A stretch of 50,794 nucleotides of DNA from JAFKKS01 sp039808325 (GTDB lineage Bacteria > Pseudomonadota > Alphaproteobacteria > Rhizobiales > Xanthobacteraceae): contig JBDHSU010000012.1 of the NCBI GenBank assembly GCA_039808325.1, forward strand, positions 1 through 50,794, written 5' to 3'. Positions within the stretch are counted from its first letter, which is position 1; every line of letters begins with the position of its first letter. The translations under genes and the position numbers were made by a program. This document shows, piece by piece, positions 43,433 to 50,794 of the stretch. The notes beneath the pieces were generated by a model that ran no database searches, was not told the origin of the DNA, and saw nothing but the letters and a program-made list of their open reading frames with translations.

Positions 43433-44370
43433 TAGCGTATCCTGGGATCGATCAGCGTGTAGGCGATATCGACGAGCAAATTCACGACGACATAGATGAA
43501 GCTGAAGAAGAGAACGACTCCCTGAATTATCGGATAATCTCGCTGCAGGATCGCGTCGATCGTCAGCCTCCCGATGCCGGGAATGGCAAACACGCTTTCC
43601 GTGACCACGGCGCCGCCGATGAGAAGCGCCATGCCGAGCCCAATCACCGTGACGATCGATACGGCCGCGTTCTTGAGCGCGTGAATGAAAAGAATGTTGA
43701 TGCGCGACTGTCCCTTGGCGCGCGCGGTCCGCACATAGTCCTGATTCAAGACTTCGAGCATCGACGCCCGCGTAATGCGCGCGATCAAGGCCATGTAGAC
43801 GCTGCCGAGAGAAATCGCTGGCAGAATGAGATGCGACAGCCAGACGCCGACTCCTCTCGACAGCGGGGCGTATCCTTGGATCGGAAACCACTTCAATTCG
43901 ATCGCGAAGACGTATGCGAGCAGGTATCCCGTCGCGAACACCGGAACCGAGAAACCGAAAATGGCGAAACTCATCACCACGCGGTCGATCCACGAGCCGG
44001 CGTAATTTGCCGCGAGAATCCCGAGCGGGATTGCCGTCGAAATCGAGAAAACGAGGGTCAGCGCCATCAACGAGAACGTCGGCTCCAGCCGCGATGCGAT
44101 GAGTTCGAGCACCGGCTTTCCGCTGAACACCGAGGCGCCGAGATCACCGCGAGCGACTTCGGCGAGCCAACTGAGAAAGCGCACAAAGAACGGTTGATCC
44201 AACCCCAGCGACTTGCGGATTGCGGCAATGTGCTCAAGGGTCGCGTTATCGCCGGCCAGAATCTCCGCCGGGTCACCCGGCGCGACATAGAGAAGCGCGA
44301 AAACCAGGAAGGCGACAAGCACCATCACGGGAATCACCGAAAGGCTGCGCCTGACGATGTACAGAGCCAT
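43429..44370 (-). CDS. ABC transporter permease (DppB/OppB-like)
   Basis: 313 residues: MALYIVRRSLSVIPVMVLVA start, FLVFALLYVAPGDPAEIL, and the EAA loop DYVRTARAKGQSRINILFIH. First gene of the ten-gene operon running down to the P450. The binding protein is not adjacent; the one at 31170-32768 in the same island is the likely partner. A start 13 codons upstream is possible, but the chosen one fits the family. Confidence 0.94.
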   Translation of the reverse strand: MALYIVRRSLSVIPVMVLVAFLVFALLYVAPGDPAEILAGDNATLEHIAAIRKSLGLDQPFFVRFLSWLAEVARGDLGASVFSGKPVLELIASRLEPTFSLMALTLVFSISTAIPLGILAANYAGSWIDRVVMSFAIFGFSVPVFATGYLLAYVFAIELKWFPIQGYAPLSRGVGVWLSHLILPAISLGSVYMALIARITRASMLEVLNQDYVRTARAKGQSRINILFIHALKNAAVSIVTVIGLGMALLIGGAVVTESVFAIPGIGRLTIDAILQRDYPIIQGVVLFFSFIYVVVNLLVDIAYTLIDPRIRY

Positions 44371-44694
44371 AAGTTCCCGCCCCCGCCAAAAGCTCCGGAC
44401 CGACCGCAACGGCAGTCAGTTTCGCCATCTCGCCTCGCATCGGCGGTCACCGTAGGTTCGCATTCCGCAACCCTCAACTACCAAAAGCGCATCACATTGT
44501 TCGCATTCCGAATGCCACGATGGTATCGTCGTCGAAGCATGACGCTACCGCATGGCGCCTTGCTTCCTGCTCACTTGGAAGCGCTCGCAAGAGCTGATCA
44601 GATGGAACAGAGGCGGCTTTTGGCTTCTACGGGCTGACAGTCGCCCGCGCGCCCTCGTCGATGTAGACGAGTGGGCTTGTCGTTAGGAGTGACG
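44371..44694. other. Divergent promoter region with an 11-base direct repeat
   Basis: 324 bases between the importer operon and the MmgE/PrpD gene. TTCGCATTCCG occurs at 44457-44467 and again at 44500-44510, 43 bases (about four helical turns) apart. The second copy is followed by AATGC, making the dyad GCATTCCGAATGC (44503-44515). This is the kind of arrangement a LysR or other regulator could use. No ORF looks real here. Confidence 0.5.
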
Positions 44695-46092
44695 GTGACC
44701 GCGATCGACGTGAAGGAAAGATCGGCTGCCGACACCGCCGAGCCCATGCCCGTTGCTCTGCGCTTTGCGGACCTGGCGATAGAGCAATCGAATTGCGGCC
44801 AGCCCAAGAAAGTCATTCACGACGCGAAGCGCTGTATCATCGATTGGTTCGCGGCCTCCCTGCCGGGCGCGGTCAGCCTGCAGGCGCGCGCTCTTGAAAA
44901 CGGCCTCGTCGACGGTCTCGGCGTAGGCAACGCCTGGACACTGAGCGGGCGGCGGGCTCCCGCCCGATTGGCCGCGCTCATCAATGGAACCGCGTCGCAT
45001 GCGGTGGAGTTTGACGACATCTTTGCGCCGGCCATCTTCCACCCCGGCAGCCCGACGATCGCGGCCGCATTGTCGGCCGCGCAATCGCTGAACAAGACCG
45101 GCCTCGACCTCATCGTCAGCGTCATTGCCGGATACGAGGTTTCGACGCGCATCGGTGAGGCTATGGGCCGGAACCACTACAAGTATTGGCACAACACCGG
45201 TACGGTCGGCTGCTTCGGAGCAGCGGCCGCCGTCGGCCTTTTGCACGATCTCGACCGCCAGAAACTTGCCAACGCCTTGTCGACTGCGGCGACCATGGCG
45301 GCAGGCCTCCAGCAGGCTTTTCGCGGAGACGCCGGGATCAAGCCTCTCCATTCGGGTCACGCTGCCGACGCCGGACATGTCGCCGTCGCAAGCGCCGCGG
45401 GCGGCGTTCTCGCAGCGCCTGACATGATCGAAGGTGATTGCGGCTTCGGCGCCGCCATGGGCCGAAATGTCGACTGGGACGCCGTGCTGCGGAATACGGA
45501 CTACAATATCTCTCGCACCACGATAAAGAATCACGGTTGTTGCGGCCATATCTTTGCGGCGCTCGACGGCGTTCTGCACCTGCAAGAGAGGCACGGCTTC
45601 ACGGCCGAGAACGTTGCCGGCATCGAGATTGGCGGCTACTCCGCGACATTCAATGTCACCGGCAACTACAGAATAGACACGCCCGCTGCAGCGAAGTTCT
45701 CGCTTCCGTTCATCGTCGCCAGCGGCATTGTTCATAAGAGTATCCGCCTCGACGCGGCGACTCCTCAACGCCTCAGCGATCCGCGTGTTCTCGATTTGAT
45801 GCCTCGGATCGTGGTTCGGCTCGATCCGGACATCGACAAGCTATTCCCGGCTCAGCGAGCCGCGAAGGTGAGCATACGGCTCAAAGACGGGAGCACGCTC
45901 GATCATTTCCAGCCACATCGCGTCGGCGATCCCGAGCTTCCGCTCGATGACAAATCGCTGAACGACAAGTTCATGGAATTGGCAAGCTGTGTGATGCCGA
46001 AGAAGGACTCGGAAGCGCTGCTGGAACACCTGTGGACTCTCGAAACGTCCTCAGACCTGAGCTTCACGCACGCCTTGAAACTGAAGCAATAG
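44695..46092 (+). CDS. MmgE/PrpD family protein
   Basis: 465 residues. CIIDWFAASLPGA, GTASHAVEFDDIF, HPGSPTIAAALSAAQ and IKNHGCCGHIFAALDGVL are typical of 2-methylcitrate dehydratase PrpD, cis-aconitate decarboxylase and iminodisuccinate epimerase relatives. The GTG at 44695 follows AGGAG by five bases and is preferred over an upstream GTG. In this island it may dehydrate or isomerise a carboxylic acid from the catabolic route. It ends 22 bases from a convergent LysR gene. Confidence 0.92.
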   Translation: MTAIDVKERSAADTAEPMPVALRFADLAIEQSNCGQPKKVIHDAKRCIIDWFAASLPGAVSLQARALENGLVDGLGVGNAWTLSGRRAPARLAALINGTASHAVEFDDIFAPAIFHPGSPTIAAALSAAQSLNKTGLDLIVSVIAGYEVSTRIGEAMGRNHYKYWHNTGTVGCFGAAAAVGLLHDLDRQKLANALSTAATMAAGLQQAFRGDAGIKPLHSGHAADAGHVAVASAAGGVLAAPDMIEGDCGFGAAMGRNVDWDAVLRNTDYNISRTTIKNHGCCGHIFAALDGVLHLQERHGFTAENVAGIEIGGYSATFNVTGNYRIDTPAAAKFSLPFIVASGIVHKSIRLDAATPQRLSDPRVLDLMPRIVVRLDPDIDKLFPAQRAAKVSIRLKDGSTLDHFQPHRVGDPELPLDDKSLNDKFMELASCVMPKKDSEALLEHLWTLETSSDLSFTHALKLKQ

Positions 46093-46114
46093 CATCCAGC
46101 CGCAATTGGCCTTC

Positions 46115-47005
46115 CTAACGCCTGGCGGCGGCATAGAGCCAGTTCAGGAACTGCCGCATATTATTGCTCAGGGACAGCTCTTTTGGCCACATGGCGTAGT
46201 AGCCCATGTCGCGCTTAACGGGCCCATCGAACAGGTACATCAATCGCCCCTCGCGCACGTCGCTTTCAACGAGCGAGAGCTGCCCCATGGCAACGCCGAG
46301 GCCAGCGGCGGCCGCTTGATACGCTAAATGAGAGCTCGGGAACTCCATGAAAGAACCGTCAGGCGCGGAACGGCCGCGCGCCGCAAACCAATCCTTCCAG
46401 TCGAGCGAGCGAAGGCGCGCCGAGATCAACTGCACTTTGGCAAGATCATCGATGGTCTTTATGCCGCCGGTCTGCTTGTAGAATTCCGGGCTGCAGACGG
46501 GCTGAATCTCGTCATCCATGATCTTTCTGCAGGAGATGTCCGGCCAGTTGCCCGCCCCGAACTGGATTGCGATATCGACCGTATCCCGCCCGAAATCCAC
46601 CGGCTGCACCGCCGTATTCATGCGCAGCTCGATTCCAGGGTGCCGGCTTTTGAATTCCGGAAGGCGCGGGATGAGCCACCGCGCGGCAAACGAACTGTAC
46701 ACCCGTAGCTGAAGCGGATCGGAAAGGCGATTAGCGCGGATCTCGTTGGTCGCCCAGAGAATGCGCGCGAACGCCGGCCCCACCTCCTTGCGATAAGCCT
46801 CGCCGCACTCCGTGAGCGCAATGCCCTCGCGCTCGCGCCGGAACAGCTTGACGTTGATCGCGGCCTCCAGCGCCGCGATCTGTCTGCTGACCGCCGACTG
46901 GGTGACGTTCAGTTCGGTCGCCGCCTTCGTGAAGCTGAGAAGGCGGCTCGCCACCTCAAAGACGTGGAGCGGATTCAATGGCGGAAGTTCGGATTGCTTG
47001 GACAT
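46115..47005 (-). CDS. LysR-family transcriptional regulator (GcvA-like)
   Basis: 296 residues: helix-turn-helix FTKAATELNVTQSAVSRQIAALE and a periplasmic-binding-like sensor domain (LQLRVYSSFAARWLIPRLPEF, AAAAGLGVAMG). Start ATG at 47005 (MSKQSELPPLNPLHVFEVA) is where the family begins. It separates the MmgE/PrpD gene from the acyl-CoA dehydrogenase gene and probably controls one or both. Operator candidates are in 47006-47462 and 44457-44515. Confidence 0.93.
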   Translation of the reverse strand: MSKQSELPPLNPLHVFEVASRLLSFTKAATELNVTQSAVSRQIAALEAAINVKLFRREREGIALTECGEAYRKEVGPAFARILWATNEIRANRLSDPLQLRVYSSFAARWLIPRLPEFKSRHPGIELRMNTAVQPVDFGRDTVDIAIQFGAGNWPDISCRKIMDDEIQPVCSPEFYKQTGGIKTIDDLAKVQLISARLRSLDWKDWFAARGRSAPDGSFMEFPSSHLAYQAAAAGLGVAMGQLSLVESDVREGRLMYLFDGPVKRDMGYYAMWPKELSLSNNMRQFLNWLYAAARR

Positions 47006-47462
47006 TGTCGATGTCGGTCCGTGCGGCTCATCTCGGCTTCGGGTTGGCAGGCTCCGCCATCGAAGCGAATCGCCCGCACCGGATGAGCATGTCTGGAATA
47101 ACCAAAAGTCATCCTTGAAAATCATTTCAGAGGAGGACCAACTATTCGTCAAGTCCGCCAGCTGCGCAAAAACAGCGCAATTGAGGCTACAATTGTTAGC
47201 TGCGGCGAAGAAAAATCCGATTGGTCCGCTCGCTCGGTCCCGACGGGTGAAAACTGTCCGGGACAGTCCAAGGCAGTAGCGTATGAGCGGGAGTACATTT
47301 GTTGCAGCACGGTTTTCCGAAATCCCCCGCTAAATTTTTGTCATCGCAAAAGTCATAAGGCTGCAACCTCTGTGAACTTGTCGAAGGGAGTGCGGAGCGG
47401 CATGAGTTCAGCAAACTGCATCGCCGCGTCGGTGCAATCGAAAGGTCTCGAAGGCGGAGCCC
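47006..47462. other. Divergent regulatory region between LysR and acyl-CoA dehydrogenase genes
   Basis: 457 bases without a convincing gene. It holds a perfect 15-base palindrome ACTGTCCGGGACAGT (47253-47267) and a pair of CAATTG sites six bases apart (47178-47195). AGGGAGTGCGGAG and later AAGGCGGAGCCC lie before the dehydrogenase start at 47463. Confidence 0.5.
47253..47267. promoter_or_regulatory. Perfect 15-base palindrome
   Basis: ACTGTCC and GGACAGT are inverted copies with a single G between. This compact dyad resembles operators of TetR/GntR-type regulators more than the T-N11-A of LysR. It is about 195 bases before the acyl-CoA dehydrogenase gene. The cognate regulator is not obvious in the window. 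Confidence 0.45.
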
Positions 47463-48629
47463 ATGGATTTTACGTTATCCGAAGAGCAGCACGCGTTTGC
47501 CGACTCCGTTCGCCGCTTCGCGGAACAGCATCTCGCCGCCGACCGTCTCGCGCGCGCCCACAATCCCGCCTTTCCCTTTGACGTCGCGCAGCTCATGGGC
47601 AAACAGGGTTTGCTCGGCATCGCAATGCCTGCCGCAGACGGAGGCCAGGGCGGCACGCTGATGGATTCCATCATCGCCATCGAGCAAGTGGCCGCAGTCT
47701 GCCCGCGCAGCGCCGACGTGGTCCAGGCGGGTAATTTCGGCCCGATACGAACCTTTGCCGAATATGCCACGAAAGAGCAAAAAGAACGCTTCCTATCGGA
47801 CCTGCTCGCCGGCCGCAAAGTCATCAGCCTTTGCATGACCGAACCGGAGGCCGGTTCCGCATTGACGGAACTCAGAACGTCCGCCAGGCAAGACGGCGAC
47901 GACTATTTGATCAACGGGACGAAGATTTTCTCCACCCATAGTCCCAATGCCTCGCTCTTCCTCGTTTATGTGCGCTTCGGCCCTGGCGTCGGCGGGATCG
48001 GATCGGTTCTGGTCGAACGCGATGCGCCCGGCCTGACGATCGGAAAGCCCTCCGCACTCATGGGCGGCGAGGAGTGGTCTCAGCTCTATTTCGAAGACTG
48101 CCGCATCCCCGCAAAGAACGTGCTGCTCGGTCCCGGCGGGTTCAAAAAGCAGATATCCGGATTCAATGTGGAACGGCTCGGCAATTCGGCGCGCGCGCTC
48201 GCCGTCGGCCGTCATGCCTTCGAGCTCGCGCGCGAGCATGCGTCGACGCGCGTACAATTCGGGCGGCCCTTATGCGAATTTCAAGGACTCCAGTGGAAAT
48301 TTGCGGAGTTGCATCTCAAGCTCGAAGCCGCTCAGCTCTTGCTTTATCGCGCGGCCGCGGTCAGGGATGACGAACTTCCATCAGCGATCGACACGGCGCT
48401 CGCCAAGCTCGCGTGCAATCAAGCCGGATTCGATGCGGCCAACGAAGCCATGCAGATCATGGGAGGGCTCGGCTACAGCACCGAGGCATTGGCCGAATAC
48501 TGCATGCGCCGGACGCGGGGATGGATGATCGCGGGAGGTTCAACCGAAATCCTGAAGAACCGCGTGGCCGAGCACATCTTCGATCGTCGGTTCGGACAGC
48601 GCCGGCCGCAGACCCTGGCGGCGGAATAG
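47463..48629 (+). CDS. Acyl-CoA dehydrogenase family protein lacking the usual C-terminal Glu
   Basis: 388 residues: CMTEPEAGSALTELRTSA is the FAD/substrate segment and QIMGGLGYSTEALAEYCMRR the C-terminal segment. In short/medium-chain enzymes the base is the Glu of YEGT; here the place reads IAGGSTEI with Gly instead. Some family members (IVD, LCAD, CaiA-like) put the base elsewhere or are reductases, so activity is possible. Ends nine bases before the CoA synthetase gene, likely the same transcript. Confidence 0.92.
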   Translation: MDFTLSEEQHAFADSVRRFAEQHLAADRLARAHNPAFPFDVAQLMGKQGLLGIAMPAADGGQGGTLMDSIIAIEQVAAVCPRSADVVQAGNFGPIRTFAEYATKEQKERFLSDLLAGRKVISLCMTEPEAGSALTELRTSARQDGDDYLINGTKIFSTHSPNASLFLVYVRFGPGVGGIGSVLVERDAPGLTIGKPSALMGGEEWSQLYFEDCRIPAKNVLLGPGGFKKQISGFNVERLGNSARALAVGRHAFELAREHASTRVQFGRPLCEFQGLQWKFAELHLKLEAAQLLLYRAAAVRDDELPSAIDTALAKLACNQAGFDAANEAMQIMGGLGYSTEALAEYCMRRTRGWMIAGGSTEILKNRVAEHIFDRRFGQRRPQTLAAE

Positions 48630-48638
48630 GCGCCCATC

Positions 48639-50702
48639 ATGCAGTCCGAGCTCGCGCGCGCTTTACTGCGGCCCAAGAGCGTTGCGCTTATCGGCGCGTC
48701 CGACGATGTCGGAAAAACAACCGGTCGCCCCCTCAGATATCTGCGCGCGGCCGGGTACAAGGGAGCTATTTATCCGATCAATCCGCGACGGCCGGAAGTG
48801 CAAGGCGAGCGGGCGTGGCCTTCGCTCGGCGCGCTGCCTGAAACACCGGACCACGCCTTCATCCTGACGGGCACGGAAGCGGCGATCGAAGCGCTGGAGG
48901 ACTGCGCCACCCACGGCGTCAAAGTGGCGACCATGCTTGCGAGCGGCTTTTCCGAAGCGGGCGTCGCGGGCGCGAAACGCGAGCGCCGTGTACGCGACAT
49001 CGTCGAGAAGACTGGAATCCGATTGGTTGGGCCCTCGAGCCTCGGCGTCGTCAACCTCCACGAGGGGTTGACGCTTACGGCAAACGCCGCCTTTGCGGAA
49101 AGCGACCTGCCCCGTGGCTCGATCTTTGTCGCTTCGCATAGCGGAAGTATGATCGGAGCGCTCCTGTCTCGCGGAAAAGCGCGGGGAGTCGGCTTTGCCG
49201 GCCTGGTTTCGCTCGGAAACGAGGTGGATCTTTCTCTCGGAGATCTTTGCGCGGCGACGCTGGAGGACGATCGGATCGGCAGTTACATGCTGTTCCTTGA
49301 ATCCACCCGCCATGCCGAGAGGCTGCGCGAGTTTGCACTCGATGCTCATCGCGCCGGCAGGCCTGTGCTGGCCTACAAGCTGGGCCGCTCGACAGAAGCG
49401 GCGGAGCTCGCCACATCCCATACCGGCGCGCTCGCGGGAGACGACGACATCGCCGACGCTTTTCTACGCGAATGCGGCATCGCGCGCGTAGAGACGCTCG
49501 ACGGGTTCATCGAATCGATGCCGTTGCTGCGTCGGGCGCCAATGCTGTCGCCGGCCGCCAAACCACGCATCGGCGTCGTCACGACCACGGGCGGCGGCGC
49601 GGCCATGGTGGTTGACCAACTCGGCGTGCGCGGCCTGTCGGTATCCGCGCCTTCTTCCAAATTGGCGGACGCCATCGGCGCCTTCGTCCCGATAGAGCGC
49701 GCGCGCGTGATCGACCTGACGCTCGCCGGAACGCGCGCAGACGTCATGAAAGGCGCGCTCGCCGCCATGCTCCAATCGGGCGAGTACGATCTCGTCGTTG
49801 CGGTCGTAGGCTCATCGGCCCGTAATCACCCTGAACTCGCGGTCGCTCCCATTGTCGAGATGGCGGAGGATGGAAAACCGCTCGCGGCCTTTATCGTGCC
49901 GGATGCTCCGGCCGCGCTCGAGATGTTGGCTCGCCATGACGTTCCGGGGTTTCGCACGCCGGAGTCCTGTGCCGATGCGATCCGGGCTGCGTTTGCGCGC
50001 GAAACGCCGCGTGCCCGGGAGATTCAGATTCGCACGACCGAAAGCTTTGCTATCGACGAACAGGAGGCATACGCGCTCTGCGATCGGCTGGGCATTCCCC
50101 GGGCGCCGACGGTTGTTCTCGCGCCGGACGCACGGCTGCCGTCCATCCCGTTCGCCTATCCGGTTGCCGCCAAGGTGCTGTCTCGCGAGATCGCCCACAA
50201 AAGCGATATCGGCGGAGTTCTTCTCAATATTGCGGACGCTCAAGCCCTACTGACCGCCGCCGAGCAAATCCGTAGCCGCGTGGCCGCTGCCCGCCTGGCG
50301 CCAAACGCCGATCATGTTCTGGTTCAGCCGATGGAAAAGGGCGTCGGCGAGGCCTTGATCGGCTATCGCATCGATCCTCAGGTCGGACCGGTGGTCATCG
50401 TCGCCGCCGGCGGAACGACAACGGAGATCTATAAAGACCGCGCTCTTCGCCTCGCGCCGGTCACGCTCGACGCGGCGCGGGCCATGATCGCGCAGGTCAA
50501 GGGGTTCGAGACGATGAGAGGGTTTCGCGGCCATGAAAATGGGGACCTCGAAGCGCTCGCCCAAGCAATCGTTCAATTTTCGACGATAGGCGTAGTCGAA
50601 CCGCGTGTGATGGAGGCCGAACTGAACCCGGTCATCGTTCGCCGGCAAGGCGCGGGCGTTGTCGCCGTCGACGCCCTCATGCGGCTGGCGCCTCCCGGAT
50701 AG
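48639..50702 (+). CDS. ADP-forming acyl-CoA synthetase (fused alpha-beta, acetate-CoA ligase family)
   Basis: 687 residues. Domain order: CoA-binding Rossmann (SVALIGASDDVGKTTGRPLR), succinyl-CoA-ligase-like domain with GPSSLGVVN and VASHSGSMIGALLSR, phospho-His region (ATSHTGALAGDDD), then ATP-grasp (YPVAAKVLSREIAHKSDIGGV). Family members interconvert acyl-CoA and acid with ADP/ATP. In the island it may activate the carboxylic acid that the acyl-CoA dehydrogenase oxidises. Confidence 0.93.
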   Translation: MQSELARALLRPKSVALIGASDDVGKTTGRPLRYLRAAGYKGAIYPINPRRPEVQGERAWPSLGALPETPDHAFILTGTEAAIEALEDCATHGVKVATMLASGFSEAGVAGAKRERRVRDIVEKTGIRLVGPSSLGVVNLHEGLTLTANAAFAESDLPRGSIFVASHSGSMIGALLSRGKARGVGFAGLVSLGNEVDLSLGDLCAATLEDDRIGSYMLFLESTRHAERLREFALDAHRAGRPVLAYKLGRSTEAAELATSHTGALAGDDDIADAFLRECGIARVETLDGFIESMPLLRRAPMLSPAAKPRIGVVTTTGGGAAMVVDQLGVRGLSVSAPSSKLADAIGAFVPIERARVIDLTLAGTRADVMKGALAAMLQSGEYDLVVAVVGSSARNHPELAVAPIVEMAEDGKPLAAFIVPDAPAALEMLARHDVPGFRTPESCADAIRAAFARETPRAREIQIRTTESFAIDEQEAYALCDRLGIPRAPTVVLAPDARLPSIPFAYPVAAKVLSREIAHKSDIGGVLLNIADAQALLTAAEQIRSRVAAARLAPNADHVLVQPMEKGVGEALIGYRIDPQVGPVVIVAAGGTTTEIYKDRALRLAPVTLDAARAMIAQVKGFETMRGFRGHENGDLEALAQAIVQFSTIGVVEPRVMEAELNPVIVRRQGAGVVAVDALMRLAPPG

Positions 50703-50793
50703 CGCAGGCCCGGCCTTCATCGACATGATAGCGTCGCGCCCGCTCCACCTGGTCAGCCTCGCCCACTCGAGAACGCGACCATCGGTTGGCGTC
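50677..50793 (-). CDS. Possible 3' end of a gene running in from beyond the window
   Basis: On the minus strand a frame is open from the window edge to a TGA at 50677-50679, giving about 38 residues (including ADQVERARRYHVDEGRACA). It overlaps the synthetase end by 26 bases. The composition is plausible for coding, but the stretch is too short for a family call. Confidence 0.3.
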   Translation of the reverse strand, partial: DANRWSRSRVGEADQVERARRYHVDEGRACAIREAPAA

Positions 50794-50794
50794 A

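Overview
The window looks like part of the chromosome of a GC-rich, facultatively denitrifying alphaproteobacterium, probably of the Hyphomicrobiales (Bradyrhizobium/Rhodoplanes/Hyphomicrobium-like). This rests on codon bias, gene families and the kind of denitrification genes present; the genus cannot be read from the sequence. Genes are packed tightly, with many ATGA/GTGA/TTGA overlaps. I see no tRNA, rRNA, insertion sequence or CRISPR array.

Left part (about 0-27.5 kb): an anaerobic, nitrogen-oxide respiration island. It holds a nucleoside deaminase cut by the window edge, a universal stress protein and a Crp/Fnr regulator. Next comes a seven-gene operon on the minus strand (8967 to 2670) built around a CuA-containing heme-copper oxidase of NO-reductase type (NorSY/sNOR- or eNOR-like). 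The operon also has a small membrane subunit, a heme O synthase, an SCO copper chaperone, a fusion of cytochrome b, ferredoxin and an MvhD-like domain, and an unknown membrane-anchored protein. A thioredoxin-like gene and a DUF2249/small ORF/7Fe-ferredoxin operon follow, the latter behind an NsrR-like operator. The oxygen-independent ubiquinone genes ubiT-ubiU-ubiV diverge from ubiD-ubiX. hemN, two more Crp/Fnr regulators, nirK with nirV, and a five-gene operon (TonB receptor, ABC importer, nnrS) complete the island. Five TTG-N8-CAA (FNR/NNR-type) dyads and two NsrR-type dyads lie in the intergenic regions of these genes, which suggests one low-oxygen and NO-responsive regulon supplying nitrite reductase, NO reductase, heme, quinone and perhaps copper.

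Boundary (27.5-28.0 kb): a gene-free stretch with an NsrR-like box, a TTG-N8-CAA dyad and two further hairpins.

Right part (28-50.7 kb): an uncharacterised catabolic island. One minus-strand operon (32768 to 28025) encodes a peptide-type binding protein, two SDR dehydrogenases, a [2Fe-2S] ferredoxin and a C45-type amidase/acyltransferase. Facing away from it is a ferredoxin reductase. A ten-gene minus-strand operon (44370 to 34300) encodes an oligopeptide-type ABC importer, an active and a metal-site-degenerate polysaccharide-deacetylase-like protein, a ketopantoate-reductase-like enzyme, a quinone-reductase-like MDR, an Old Yellow Enzyme and a cytochrome P450. Together the P450, ferredoxin and ferredoxin reductase make a complete class I P450 system. 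A MmgE/PrpD protein, a LysR regulator, an acyl-CoA dehydrogenase and an ADP-forming acyl-CoA synthetase end the island. The set suggests import, hydrolysis of an amide or imide, hydroxylation, reduction and CoA-dependent breakdown of an unknown small molecule.
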